A stretch of DNA of 64,000 nt from Ifrita kowaldi (taxonomy: Eukaryota > Chordata > Aves > Passeriformes > Cinclosomatidae), in contig VZRS01015033.1 in assembly GCA_013398055.1 (NCBI GenBank), positions 124,001 to 188,000 of the forward strand, written 5' to 3'. Below, piece by piece: positions 53,661 through 63,544 of this stretch. Position 1 is the stretch's first letter. Each line of letters begins with the position of its first letter. A model generated the notes under the pieces. It did not search any database and was not told the DNA's origin. It worked only from the letters and a program-made list of their open reading frames with translations. A program made the position numbers and the translations under genes.

Positions 53661-54267
53661 GTTCTTACTAATAAACAGGAAAAAAAGCCCTGAGAAAAGC
53701 GTTACTAGCCACAGAATCTGACTCGGGATTCAAACTCACACTTTCCACTCCCAGAGCAAACTAAGTAAGCTATGTGCTATTCCTAGCAAACACTAGGTGT
53801 GTGGGAAATAGACTAGGAAGAAAGCAAAAGAGTATGTGCGCAAAAACTTTGCTCACAGAGATTTAAACCGCTGCCCCCCAGCTGCTCAACCACCAGTGCT
53901 TTACACTCCACCCCACAGGCTGAACTGTGCAGGGGTAGCCTTCAGCCACTTTTAAGAGAAAAGGTGTCCCCCTCCCCCCACAGCCTCCATACAGGAACAG
54001 CGATGAACTTACCCCTGCTGCAGGCCCCCCTAGCCACTTCCCACCCCACCAGAACCATATCTGGAGATCTCTAGATATGGAACCCACAAATGCTAGCAAT
54101 AAAATAACAGCTTTTTATCGTACCTTCCTTCTGTGCCAGATCTTTTTAGAACCTCCGCGATTTCGCAGTTCTCAGACCACCGCAAAGCCCCTGTTGTAAA
54201 ATGCCGGCAGAGTGGCAGGTACGGCGGGGTGGTTCGATCCGAGAAACTGTATCAAGAAGTCCCTCCA
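53661..54267 (-). other. Proviral 5' leader
   Basis: Untranslated sequence between the primer site and the gag ATG, about 600 bases, expected to hold the splice donor and packaging signal. I cannot place either with confidence. Two places on the coding strand resemble tRNA gene internal boxes: GGTTTAAATCTC at about 53857-53868 and AGTTTGAATCCC at about 53725-53737. The plus strand has GGTTCGATCC at about 54232-54241. Confidence 0.6.
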
Positions 54268-54285
54268 GTCCCAGCAGAATCGCCA
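54268..54285 (-). other. Primer binding site, tRNA-Arg-like
   Basis: On the coding strand, five bases after the LTR end, TGGCGATTCTGCTGGGAC begins with the TGG that pairs with a tRNA CCA end. It matches the complement of the 3' end of a vertebrate tRNA-Arg (UCU type, from memory) at 16 of 18 positions. The alternative tRNAs I considered (Pro, Trp, Lys, Leu) fit much worse. Confidence 0.7.
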
Positions 54286-54290
54286 GAAAC

Positions 54291-54759
54291 TGATGCCTTT
54301 TTCTCTGGTCCTAGAAATACTAGCCAGCCACAGTTAAGGTGATAAAAATGGGTTACCTTTATATTAGGATCCTTAGGTGCACAAGGTGGAAAACGCCGAA
54401 GATGCACACCCCGCATAACACGTGTACAGTTTTTACAGATTTTGCAAATTAGCATCTCTGACAAGAGTTCCCAGTTAGATGCACACCCAGTGAAGTCATA
54501 CCCCTCAGCTCTAGTACCTTCTAAATCCTCCCCTCAGATGAGGACTAAACTCTGTTTATAAAAAGTATGTCTCAAAGAGCTGGTCTCAATCTTGGTTTCT
54601 AAGGAGAACCAGGATAGCATAGGGGTCTTGGAATGTGTTTTGTCTTTCTGCCTGGGAAAATACTGAAACTAAGTTACAGTAGTAGACTACAGAGCTACAA
54701 ATATATGTGTAAGGAACACAGAGAATATATATAAAAGAAAAAAGGCAAAACTCGAGACA
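54291..54759 (-). repeat. 5' LTR of the provirus
   Basis: 469 bp; on the coding strand it starts TGTCTCGAG and ends GGCATCA. Promoter-like TATA at 54555-54562. It aligns end to end with 48419-48885, with small indels near the ends. Confidence 0.93.
54555..54562 (-). promoter_or_regulatory. TATA-like box of the 5' LTR
   Basis: TTTATAAA about 200 bases from the LTR start on the coding strand, a normal place for a retroviral promoter TATA box. Confidence 0.55.
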
Positions 54760-55088
54760 GCATCACTACCACCTTCACAATCTCCAAGAAGCTCACCCAC
54801 TTGAAGGAGTTTCCCAGTGGACACATTCTATGTAATGCCTTCTATGATGACTGTGTCAGAGACTTAATCTGAGTCTGTTATTTAGTAATTACAATAAAGA
54901 TCATAGAGACTAGTTTACTTTACACATAGATTTTTGTGGCCATGTGCCACCAGATGAATTCTTATGAACTTTGATTAGCCATTATGATACTAGAAATTAA
55001 GCAAAATGATAAAGTCATCAAAGTGTGCTGAATTAATTTCTGATTGAAGCCTCACAGACATTGATATAGGTTTTATTTTGATAAAAAT
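54760..55088. other. Unique spacer between provirus and solo LTR
   Basis: About 330 bp without recognisable features. Confidence 0.6.
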
Positions 55089-55120
55089 ACACTGGCCGAT
55101 TAAAATTAAGAACACTAGAA

Positions 55121-55126
55121 TTTATT
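55121..55126 (-). terminator. AATAAA polyadenylation signal of the solo LTR
   Basis: TTTATT on the plus strand, AATAAA on the element's strand, about 30 bases from the LTR end. Confidence 0.6.
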
Positions 55127-55261
55127 GAAAAAGGAATTAATAAAGAACAATCGGGAACCCAAAATGGCAACCTGCCATGCTGCAAGGCAAAGGGAGCAGC
55201 ACTGGATCCTCACCCAACGCGAGAGGTGGCCAGACGCACACCTGCTGGGTGGGAACATCAG

Positions 55262-55269
55262 TTTTTATA
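55262..55269 (-). promoter_or_regulatory. TATA box of the solo LTR
   Basis: TATAAAAA on the element's strand, upstream of its polyadenylation signal. Confidence 0.55.
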
Positions 55270-55603
55270 CCCTGATAGCGAGTCCGTCGCCTTCCTTAAC
55301 CCTGCCCCTTTAGGTGTTCCAGATTGGCTCGGGTACCTCTAGGGGTCGTTAATTGGGTGACTGCAGGCCAATGAAACCGTGCATGTCATCCCTTTATGGT
55401 AATTATGGTGAGCCCCAGTGCCCCTCCCTCTTACCTCAACATCTAGAAACTTCTATGTTTTAGCACAGGGACCCCATTCCCCTCCCATTTTGACTTTCAT
55501 CCAGTGAACCAATTTACAGTACAACAGACTAACAAACACAAACTCATTAACCAATTAACAACTTCTGATAACACAGTCCTAATTAATATACGAAAGCCAA
55601 CAC

Positions 55604-58433
55604 CATTCCTGTTTTTAATAATTTAATGAAAAAACATTTGGAATCAAGGTTTGCCTTTGCAGTAAAAACACTGTTTTATTTATAGCCCTTTGTCTGTATT
55701 AGCATGAACAGTTTAATATTTCAGACTTTAAGAAACATCCATAATGAATTCTCTATACAAAAAAAAGCAGCCTTTAATGGTAAACTACATTAACACAGGT
55801 CATAAAGAGAAGGTGTTTTTTCTTCCACTGAGAACAAAGTCTAATCAATATCTGTTTAGAAATCCTGCCTACCTGCTCCTTAAGTAGCAGTAAGTAATAA
55901 ATAGCAGTACGAAATTGGTTTTAAATCTTAAATGTAAATATATTTGATGAATGAAATATTTTTTAAATTGTATTTTATTGCATGATATGTCAACAGACAT
56001 TCTTAATCTCATTCAATTTTTTGTGTAGCTTCATAAAAATAAAAAATATCAGCTATGATGTGATAATTTCAAAACACTTGGTTGTAGATTCCACTTTACT
56101 CAAATAAGATTTGCATGCATGAATAGAAGTGAAACCATCTTTTTAAATGTTTTGCTACATAAATACAGGCTGCAAAGCAAAAAGCCAATGGAAAAGGCCT
56201 TGTCTTGTCTTCCTAACAGTTCATCTTATGTTTAGGTATTGGAGAATTGAAGTACCTGACTCCTGGTGTTAAAGCTAGCTGTACTGTGGAAAAAAACTCC
56301 CGAGTCCATATATATAAAATGCTAAAAAACCTGGGATAGCTGAAAAAGCAGACAATCAGGCTCCATCTGAAAATCTTGTTCTTTCCCTAGGATAATCTAA
56401 ATATAAGAATTCTGGTCAGTAGATTTAGTTATATAAACTACTGAGTAAGTACAAATGGATTGGCAGTCAATACTATTCACTATGTAGAAAGATAAAAAGA
56501 TTATTGCATAAGCCTACTGCACGTATCTTAAATGTTACATGCCTGCAAAAAGGTCACTTGTCAACCTGTCTCTGGTGTCAGGTAAGGGGTCTCCCAGCCT
56601 CAAAGGGTAATCTTGAGAGACATCCCTGCTCAAGAGGAGATGGCCACTGCACAGCCAGCTGCAGTGGAGGGAGAGAGCTCAACAGGCTCTGCTGGTTGCA
56701 CATATTTGTAGTGTAAAGTCATCAATTAATAGTCAGATTTTCTGCTGTGTTCATGAAGTTTCAGCTGCTTATTAGTCCAGTCTACAACCAAACCATTTTC
56801 GGGGGGCGGCAAGGTTGGTGCCAAGTTTTCACAGATAGCCTTACACAACAGGATTAACTTTGCTTAGATCTACTTAGATCTACTTGCTGAGAATCTGCCT
56901 GGACCAAAGTTCAGTTAGCTGAAACAGGAGGAGTGCATTTGTCACACAACATAGATTTGGGTTATTTCACAGGATCATGACTCACTGGATTACAGTGTAG
57001 TCTCCTACTGCTCTTGGGGATTCAGTGTAATCACCTTCATAAATACATGGAGTTCCAATTCATAGGGAACCATTTTTGATTCCACTGCTGGAAGCAGAAC
57101 CTAGTATCTGGCTGCTTGAATGGTAGGGGGCTTTTTTTGATGTTCCAGCCTAATGTGGTTGCTCATGGGCAGTTTATTCACCATGTAGGAGACACAGGAA
57201 TTCATCAGGACTCTCTGCCCCAGGTCCCTGTCTTCTTTAGAATCCATTTCTAAGTTATTTTATCATAACTTTTAATTTGTATTTGTTTTCTTGGAACCTA
57301 GATAGTTACTTGGATCGATAGAATTAGCTACCCAGTGTTAGCCAAATATTGTCTAAACCCCCAATTCAGTGTCTTTCTGCTGGTCAAGAAAATGTGTGAA
57401 CATAGTTGAGGACAGTGACTTTGTTAAGTGCTTGCATTCCTATTTTGGTAGATCAGAAGGGCATTTTCTCTGTATAGTAAATTACAGTAGCAGCATCAAA
57501 TGAATAATAACTTGGATCAACTTGAGTCAAGAAAGGAGTATCTGTCATTACCAGGCATGAGAAAAAAATAGCAGTTGGACAGTTATTATTACCTACCTGA
57601 CAAATACGCATCATCCTCCATATTAAAGCTGTTGATTTTCACAAAATTGAATGCTAGTCTGTCAATTAGTTTGATTAGTGAAACCTAAAATTAGAAAGAA
57701 AATCTACCTGTAAAGAAAGACTGAAATATGGTGGAAGATTGTTAAGCAAATATGGTTCCAAAGAGGCATGCCTTTTGTAGTTTTTGAAACATGTCAGAGG
57801 AGAGCATTTGATCTTGGGTCAGACAGCATCACTGTAGTCTTCCCAATGGTATCATGTTGTGACAGCGGCACAGGCCTTGTTATTTACTTACTCATGGCAA
57901 GAGCCATTTTATTCAAACCACTTTTCAGGTGCTTTGATTCATTCCTGCCTCACTGCTCTTTCCCACTCTTCTCAGGATTGCATACTTGCACATCTCTACA
58001 TTCATCTTCCCAGCTCTAGCTCTGCTTTCTCTCACTCTCTTTTTTTTCTTTTTTTTCTTTTTCTTTTTTAAATGAAACCATCACTTGAGATATATCTAGA
58101 TTCTATTTACTACTCAGTGCAGTATATTCTCATCTTGTACTCTTTAAGGTAAGCACCAAGCCATTAGCAGCATGATCTCTTACAACTGTGACAGCAGTTG
58201 TATGTACCTCATTGTGCAAAAAGATTTTATATAAAAAATCACAAGCTGTTTACTTTGTATATGTTTAATTCACTGTATTCCTAAGTTTGCATTGCTCCTC
58301 TGACCTGGCTAGAAATACAGTGGGCAGTATTGACTTTCATTATCAATTGCTCTATACTGCCTCTGGGGATGCTGTTCCAGCAGATATCCATTTGCCTCTA
58401 TTATACAGATAATAAGTTTCCTTTAAAGATATA
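55604..58433. other. Unique AT-rich DNA, no gene seen
   Basis: No exon or transposon recognised. A pyrimidine tract at 58022-58070 is listed separately. A slightly GC-richer part near 56570-56700 has an open frame of 70 codons with no recognisable features. Confidence 0.55.
58022..58070 (+). repeat. T/C-rich polypyrimidine tract
   Basis: Almost pure pyrimidine, mostly (T)nC units. Confidence 0.9.
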
Positions 58434-58858
58434 TGGCAGTTCTGGCTTAGAGGTGGTATTCCCCAATTTAGTACTCCCACTAAAAAAAAGAAAAACATGC
58501 TTCTCCCCTTCCCTTCCATCAACTGGAGGCACAAAAGGCAAAGATCATGGGTTAAGAACAATTTACAGCAATGAGATAAGAAAATGAACAGTAACAGCAA
58601 CAATGTTAATAACAGAAGTGTACAAAAGAGAGAGTAATTCACATGCAAAAATGCTCACTGAAGACCCTGCATAAATAAACAACACAGGGTGGCTTCTGCT
58701 ACATTTTCTCAACTGGAAGAAACCCCTTCTTGCCAGAAGAGAGTCTCTTCACCCTGCCCCATCAATGATGTGAGGCGATAGAGAATAACCTCTGTGTCCT
58801 AGCCATGCTCCTCCTGGCTACTGCAAAATTTAACCCTGTCCTGGCCAGAACCAGGACA
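58434..58858 (-). mobile_element. LTR fragment, same family as 62733-63176, inverted
   Basis: On the minus strand it starts TGTCCTGGTTCTGGCCAGG and continues with GCAGTAGCCAGGAGGAGCAT, GTTATTCTCTATCGCCTCAC and GGGAATACCACCTCTAAG. All of these align with the plus-strand element at 62733-63176. Both ends align, so it appears to be a full solo LTR of about 425 bp. I could not identify a convincing target-site duplication. Diverged and probably old. The open frames here (85 and 98 codons) are by-products. Confidence 0.75.
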
Positions 58859-59647
58859 ATGGCCAACTAGAAGTGATATTTTTGAATTTGTTCTTAGTTT
58901 TAGAAACTTCAAAATCTTTCAAGATGGAGAATCCTGCAGGACTTACATTTTCCCAATAATCATACAGGCACTGGTAGTGCCTCACACATCTTGAAGTGGG
59001 AGGAGGTAGAGGAGTTGGGAATGAAGGAGTGAAGTTGAGGCTGGGAAGAAAAGGAGTAGGTAAGTGTGTGTGATTCTTACCACCAAGAAAATTAATCTTC
59101 CCCAAGATGAGCCTGTTTTGCCTATGATAATAATTAGTAAGCTGTCACTCTGTCTTTATTTCAGCCTCTGAGCTTTTCCATCTTACTTTGTTTTCCCTTG
59201 TTGTGTGGAAGAGTAGTGAAAGAGCACCTGGGTTGGGTGGGCGTCTGGCAGCCAGCCTAGGTCAACACACAACGTACAGCATGGTTGCATTAGTCCATGT
59301 GCCACAGTGGAACTTAAGCCTTTGTTAGACTTTTCATGTGGTAGTATAAAGTGAGCAGGCACTATATGCAACAACTAAATAATTATATAATGGCTAAAAT
59401 TTCCAGCATCACCATGTCATTATACCTTTAAACCGCATCAGAAACAATGTCAGTATAGTTTGTACCTGTAGTGTTCCTTGCAGGTTGGAGATCTGAATTT
59501 GAAGGCTATCAGTTGGTGCTCAATAATGTAAAGAAAGTGATCTATTAATAACATTACATAAAATACACTAAAATGTTTTTCATACAGTGAATTTATATTC
59601 AGAAGTTAATGCATGTTGGAGAACACACAGAAACACCATTCCTGGAA
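58859..59647. other. Unique DNA, no gene seen
   Basis: No feature recognised between the LTR and the CR1 fragment. Confidence 0.6.
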
Positions 59648-59832
59648 TTACAGAATCATAAAATTGTTTGGGTTGGAAGGGATGGATGTTGTTTTTTCTG
59701 GGCTGCCAGTGCACATTGCTGGGTCATGTCCAACTTCTCATCCACCAGCACCCCCTCAAGCCCTTCTTGGCAGGGCTAGTCTTGATCCATTCTCTGACCA
59801 GCCTGTATCTGTACTGGGGATTGCACTGAATT
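59648..59832 (-). repeat. CR1 LINE fragment with internal deletion
   Basis: Begins with the CR1 tail complement (CAGAATCATAAAATTGTTTG, GGGTTGGAAGGGATGG). At about 59683 it jumps to a CR1 region normally several hundred bases away (GGGCTGCCAGTGCACATTGC, CATCCACCAGCACCCCCTC), so an internal piece is deleted. Confidence 0.85.
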
Positions 59833-60118
59833 GGATTCCTCTTTGGTATTTTTCTCTGCCAGTACAAAGATTTATTTATGACTTCTCTAGAGAAAACTGA
59901 AACTGGGTGTTTAAGCTGAAAGTGGGAGAAAAAGGCCATGAAATGATGTTGACAAGAACAGTGGAAAAATGAGTGAGAAAAGAACAATCTACTTCCAGAT
60001 TGAGACATTATTGGCAGTGAAATCCAGGGAAAAACACCTTACTTGTTGATCAAAAAAATCTGTTTAGGCAATTCTAAAGTACTGTCAAATAAATACCAGC
60101 TTAGAACAAGGACACTTT
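59833..60118. other. Unique spacer
   Basis: No feature seen; ends at the target site of the next LTR. Confidence 0.6.
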
Positions 60119-60306
60119 ATTCTTGTATTGGCTTGGCATGGCCTGGTTTTAGGTAGCAGGGGGGCCACAAAGACGGCTCCTGGGAGGAAGCTGCTGGAAG
60201 CTCCCCACCATGTCCAGCAGAGCCAATGGCTGATGGCTCTGAAGATGGACATGCTGCTGGCCAAAACCGGGCCAATGAGAGAGGTCGGTAACACCTCTGT
60301 GATGAC

Positions 60307-60314
60307 ATATTTAA
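60307..60314 (+). promoter_or_regulatory. TATA-like element of the large LTR
   Basis: ATATTTAA about 185 bases into the LTR, upstream of the GC-rich R-like region. Confidence 0.45.
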
Positions 60315-61017
60315 GAAGAAAATCTAAACAAAGTTAGGAGATTTTGGATTCTAGTCAGAGAAGAGAAAGAGGTGAGAACATGTGCGGGAAACAACATGGC
60401 GACACCAAGGTCAGTGAAGAAGGAGGGCGAGGAGGTGCTCCAGGTGCCGGAGCCGAGATTCCTCTGCGGGCTGTGGTGAAGACCATGGTGAAGACTATGG
60501 TGAAGCAGGTTGTCCCCCTGCAGCCCATGGGTTCATATGGGATGCAGCGATCCACCCACAGCCCATGGGGAAGTGCCCGAGCTGGAGTGGGTGGATGCCT
60601 GGAGGACGCTGTGATCCAGTGGAAGACCTGGTGGAGAGAGAGGGCCCTGCTTCCAGGAGCAGCCTGTCCTTGGAGGGCTGCACCTCGTGGGAAGAGAGAG
60701 CCATGGTGCAGCAGTTTTGGGAGGGCTGTGTGCCCGGGGAGGGGCTCACGCTGCAGCAGCTGCAGTATGGCTGCTGCTTGTGAGAGTGGATCCACGCCAG
60801 GGAAGTTCAGGAGAACTGTCTCCCGTGGGAGGGACCCCACGGCCCCACAGGGGAAGACTCCTCTCCCAGAGCAGCGGAAGGAAATCTCAGTGATGGACTG
60901 ACCAAATCCTCATGCCCTGTCTCCCTGTGCTGTCGGTGGGAAGGAGGGAGGGGCTGGGGGGGAAGGTGTTCTAAGGGCTTATTTCACTTCTCGTTACTGT
61001 CCTCTGATTCTGTTAGT

Positions 61018-61023
61018 AATAAA
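61018..61023 (+). terminator. AATAAA polyadenylation signal of the large LTR
   Basis: Perfect hexamer about 180 bases before the LTR end. Confidence 0.6.
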
Positions 61024-61210
61024 TTCACTTTGGAACTTAAGTTGAGCCTGTTCCACCCTTGAAGTGTTTCTTCCAGTCCTTATCTCACTCATGAAGCCTT
61101 AGTTAATTTTTTTTCCTGTTCCCTTCTCTGCCCAGCTTTGGCAGGGGAGGGTGAGCGAGCGGCTCTCGTGGGTGCCTGGCGCTGGGCCAGTGTCAAACCA
61201 TGACAATTCT

Positions 61211-62732
61211 ATTCACTCCTACTCCTATACTTCTTTTTATACTCCTAGTCTCCTATTTCTGTACTCCCACTCCTTCACTCCATGTCTCCTCCTACCTCCA
61301 CATGCACTGAATGTGATGCTGGATTTTGTCCTTTTACTTTTTTCAAACAATGAGCCTAAGATTGGCTGGGTGCCAGAATGCTTCTTTTTCTGAGTTGGGC
61401 AAATGTTTCTGTGATTTAATATGTCACTGCTGTAAAAATGGGTTTGTCCTTGCCTACAATTCTGAAAAATACGACTTTTTTGGGAAAATGGGATGTTTTC
61501 TAAATGCTATCAACCATATATACATTTCAGTTAATTGCTAAATTCCCAGTCTTCCAATTTCCTATATGACTATCATCTTGAGAAAGTTCAAGCAGTATTG
61601 CAGAATCTTTAGTGAGTCAAGTGAATTTTCTTACTGTAACAGATGAAGTCTCCTTATCTAGTTTTTGTTCAGTTTTTGATTTGGATTCTATATAATAATG
61701 CCAGCTCTTACTTCTGAAAAACTTCACTCCTCCAAGGCTTTTAAACAATAATATTAATATTTTGCTATAGTTTTTTTACTTCATCTCAACTGCCTCATCT
61801 TGCCAAGTGAATCCAAAACAGTGTTATTTCAGGCTCTTTTAAATAGTTAACACATATCACACGAATGTTGTATGACCTCTAGAAGAGCATCCAGCACAGT
61901 ATCAAAGATCGACTGTAAATAAAAAGAAGGTAAATCTTCCGTGGAAGAGAGCTAATAACCAGAAAATTTGTTATTATATGCATTATATGAAGAAAGCTGA
62001 TTCTGTACTACATAGCTTTTTTGTTGTCATTTTGTCATTTTTTCCTTCCGGAAAACCACTACTGCTGAACTTAAACAAATGGCTTTTCATGAAATGTAAG
62101 CCAAAGATGAAGACTACCACAGAAGAGGTATTTCTTTCAATAAAAAAGGTGTTCATGTTTTGACTGAGGAAGCATAGGAAAATTCGGCACCAAAAAATGA
62201 TACTACTCAGAATGCGAAATACTCGAAGACACAATTAGATGCTTTTATAATGCTTAACTCAAAGTTACAGCTCAAAAACGAGTTATCACTGATAACTATC
62301 AGCCAAATGTGCATTAGCAGCTGAAAATACAATTGGATGTTGACAGTCACCAAAAGGGTGCTGAACACAGGTCAGATGCATCTGGTTGGGTCTAAATCTA
62401 AATGAGCCTGTGGGATGGGGGTACAATTCCCAGTGTAGTTTTCTCCATTGCAAGAAGTATGTAGTGGAGTTAGGGAAAACTCAGAGACTGGGTGACCGAA
62501 ACAGTCATTTGGTGGAGCAGCTGCTCTGCAAGAAAAAATCAGAAGGACCAGCTCAATTAATTGATCTTTTAGTTCTCTCTTTTTGAAAGGAAGTTGTGTC
62601 TAGAAGTCTAAAATGGTCAATGGATTACCCTGACAGGAAATCTCAGAAAGTATCAAAAAATTTCTGAGTCAGAGCAAGGGCATTTAATGTTGCACGGGCA
62701 CTTGCTATTAGCAGAAATTAAGAATTCTGTAT
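61211..62732. other. Unique DNA starting with a CTCCTA-rich pyrimidine stretch
   Basis: The first 100 bases (to about 61310) are degenerate ACTCCT-type pyrimidine-rich repeats. The rest is AT-rich unique sequence with no recognisable gene. Confidence 0.6.
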
Positions 62733-63176
62733 TGTCCTGTTTCTGGCCAGGACAGTGTTAATTTTTGCAATAGCCAGGAGGAGGCATGGCTAGGACATGA
62801 AAGTTATTCTTTACCACCTCACATAATTTTCTGGGATGGGAGGGAAGGGGCCCTTCTGGTTCGGGGGACTTGGTGGTAGTAGAGTACTGTCAGGTGGTCT
62901 CTGTGTGGTGAGAAGTTGTGTTTGAATAGTTTGTCTCTCATGCCCTGTTATTAATATTGTTGCTGCTAGTGTTCATTTTTTTATTTCATTTGCTATTTCC
63001 AGTAAATGGTGCTTATCTCAGCCCATGATCTTTATCCTTTGTGCCTCCAATTCTCCTCTCCAGCCACCCAACCCACACAGGGAGGTGGAGGAGACGGGTA
63101 GTGAGCAAGCAGTGCAAGGTTTGGAGTGCTTCAGTGGGAACACTAAATAGGGGAATACCGATCCTAAACCGTGACA
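62733..63176 (+). mobile_element. LTR, same family as 58434-58858, opposite orientation
   Basis: Starts TGTCCTGTTTCTGGCCAGG and ends GATCCTAAACCGTGACA, giving TG...CA termini over 444 bp. It contains the family landmarks GCAATAGCCAGGAGGAGGCA and CCAGTAAATGGTGCTTATCTC. Compared with its inverted partner it is clearly diverged in the middle. The flanks (TGTAT before, AATAT after) match at only three of five positions, so a target duplication is not established. Confidence 0.78.
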
Positions 63177-63544
63177 AATATATATTGAGGAAAATGTCAA
63201 AAGTGAATAAACTAGGGGATACCTGTCTGTTCAGCAGCAGTGCCAATTACAGTAGCTCCCTGAGTGTCTTGCTTCCTTACAGTGCCTGGGAGATGTTTTA
63301 CCTGGAAAATTTTGTTCTTCAGGCATTAGGATCCCTGTGCAAGACCATCTTATGTGTTAATATTACAAATCTGGAATAAGGACAGATAATATTCCTCCTT
63401 TCAAATTCTATTTGAAAGCTATATTTTTATATATACATATTTTATTCTATATGGTTGAGTCTGTTGTTACATACATTTAACAAGCCGATAAAAAGCATAT
63501 TTCTTGATATAAGCCATTGCTATGTCTATCTCTTGATAGAGTTG
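63177..63544. other. Unique DNA, no gene seen
   Basis: AT-rich spacer between the LTR and the terminal CR1. Confidence 0.6.

Larger units (their letters stand above)
48419..54759 (-). mobile_element. Defective class I (gammaretrovirus-like) endogenous provirus
   Basis: A 6341-bp provirus reading right to left: 5' LTR (54291-54759), tRNA-Arg-like primer site, leader, gag, pol and env remnants, 3' LTR (48419-48885). Assignment to the gamma-like class rests on the capsid core, the RNase H and integrase sequences, and an env with a CWIC motif in SU and a conserved heptad-repeat and disulfide region in TM. A large deletion removes the end of gag, protease and the first part of reverse transcriptase. 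Each gene also has stops and shifts, so the element cannot make a working set of proteins. No target-site duplication is recognisable at its ends. The TM open frame (49500-48934) is the longest unbroken one. Confidence 0.93.
55089..55603 (-). mobile_element. Solo LTR with 4-bp target duplication
   Basis: A 507-bp element (55093-55599) with inverted termini TGGC...GCCA, flanked by ACAC on both sides (55089-55092 and 55600-55603). On the minus strand it shows LTR order: a TATA box (TATAAAAAC, plus positions 55262-55269), then AATAAA about 140 bases further on (55121-55126), then a short end region. A 4-bp duplication is typical of gammaretrovirus-like elements. Its sequence is unrelated to the neighbouring provirus LTR, so it is an independent insertion. 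Confidence 0.75.
60119..61210 (+). mobile_element. Large solo LTR with 5-bp target duplication
   Basis: A 1082-bp element (60124-61205) begins TGTATTGGCTTGGCATGG and ends CAAACCATGACA, flanked by ATTCT on both sides (60119-60123, 61206-61210). It has a TATA-like ATATTTAA (60307-60314) and AATAAA (61018-61023) in LTR order on the plus strand. Between them lies GC-rich sequence with internally repeated GTGAAGACCATG and CAGCCCATGG-type units. I recognise it as a long avian ERV LTR family but cannot name the entry. The open frames in it, including one of 185 codons (60344-60901) and an antisense one of 161, are repetitive LTR sequence and not credible genes. Confidence 0.9.

Noticed and set aside
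48406..54770. Possible target duplication around the provirus (GCACCC versus GCATCA)
   Set aside because: The similar words do not sit directly at both LTR edges and match at too few positions.
60344..60901. 185-codon plus-strand frame as a gene
   Set aside because: It lies wholly inside a solo LTR with clear termini and target duplications; the sequence is internally repetitive and overlapped by antisense frames.
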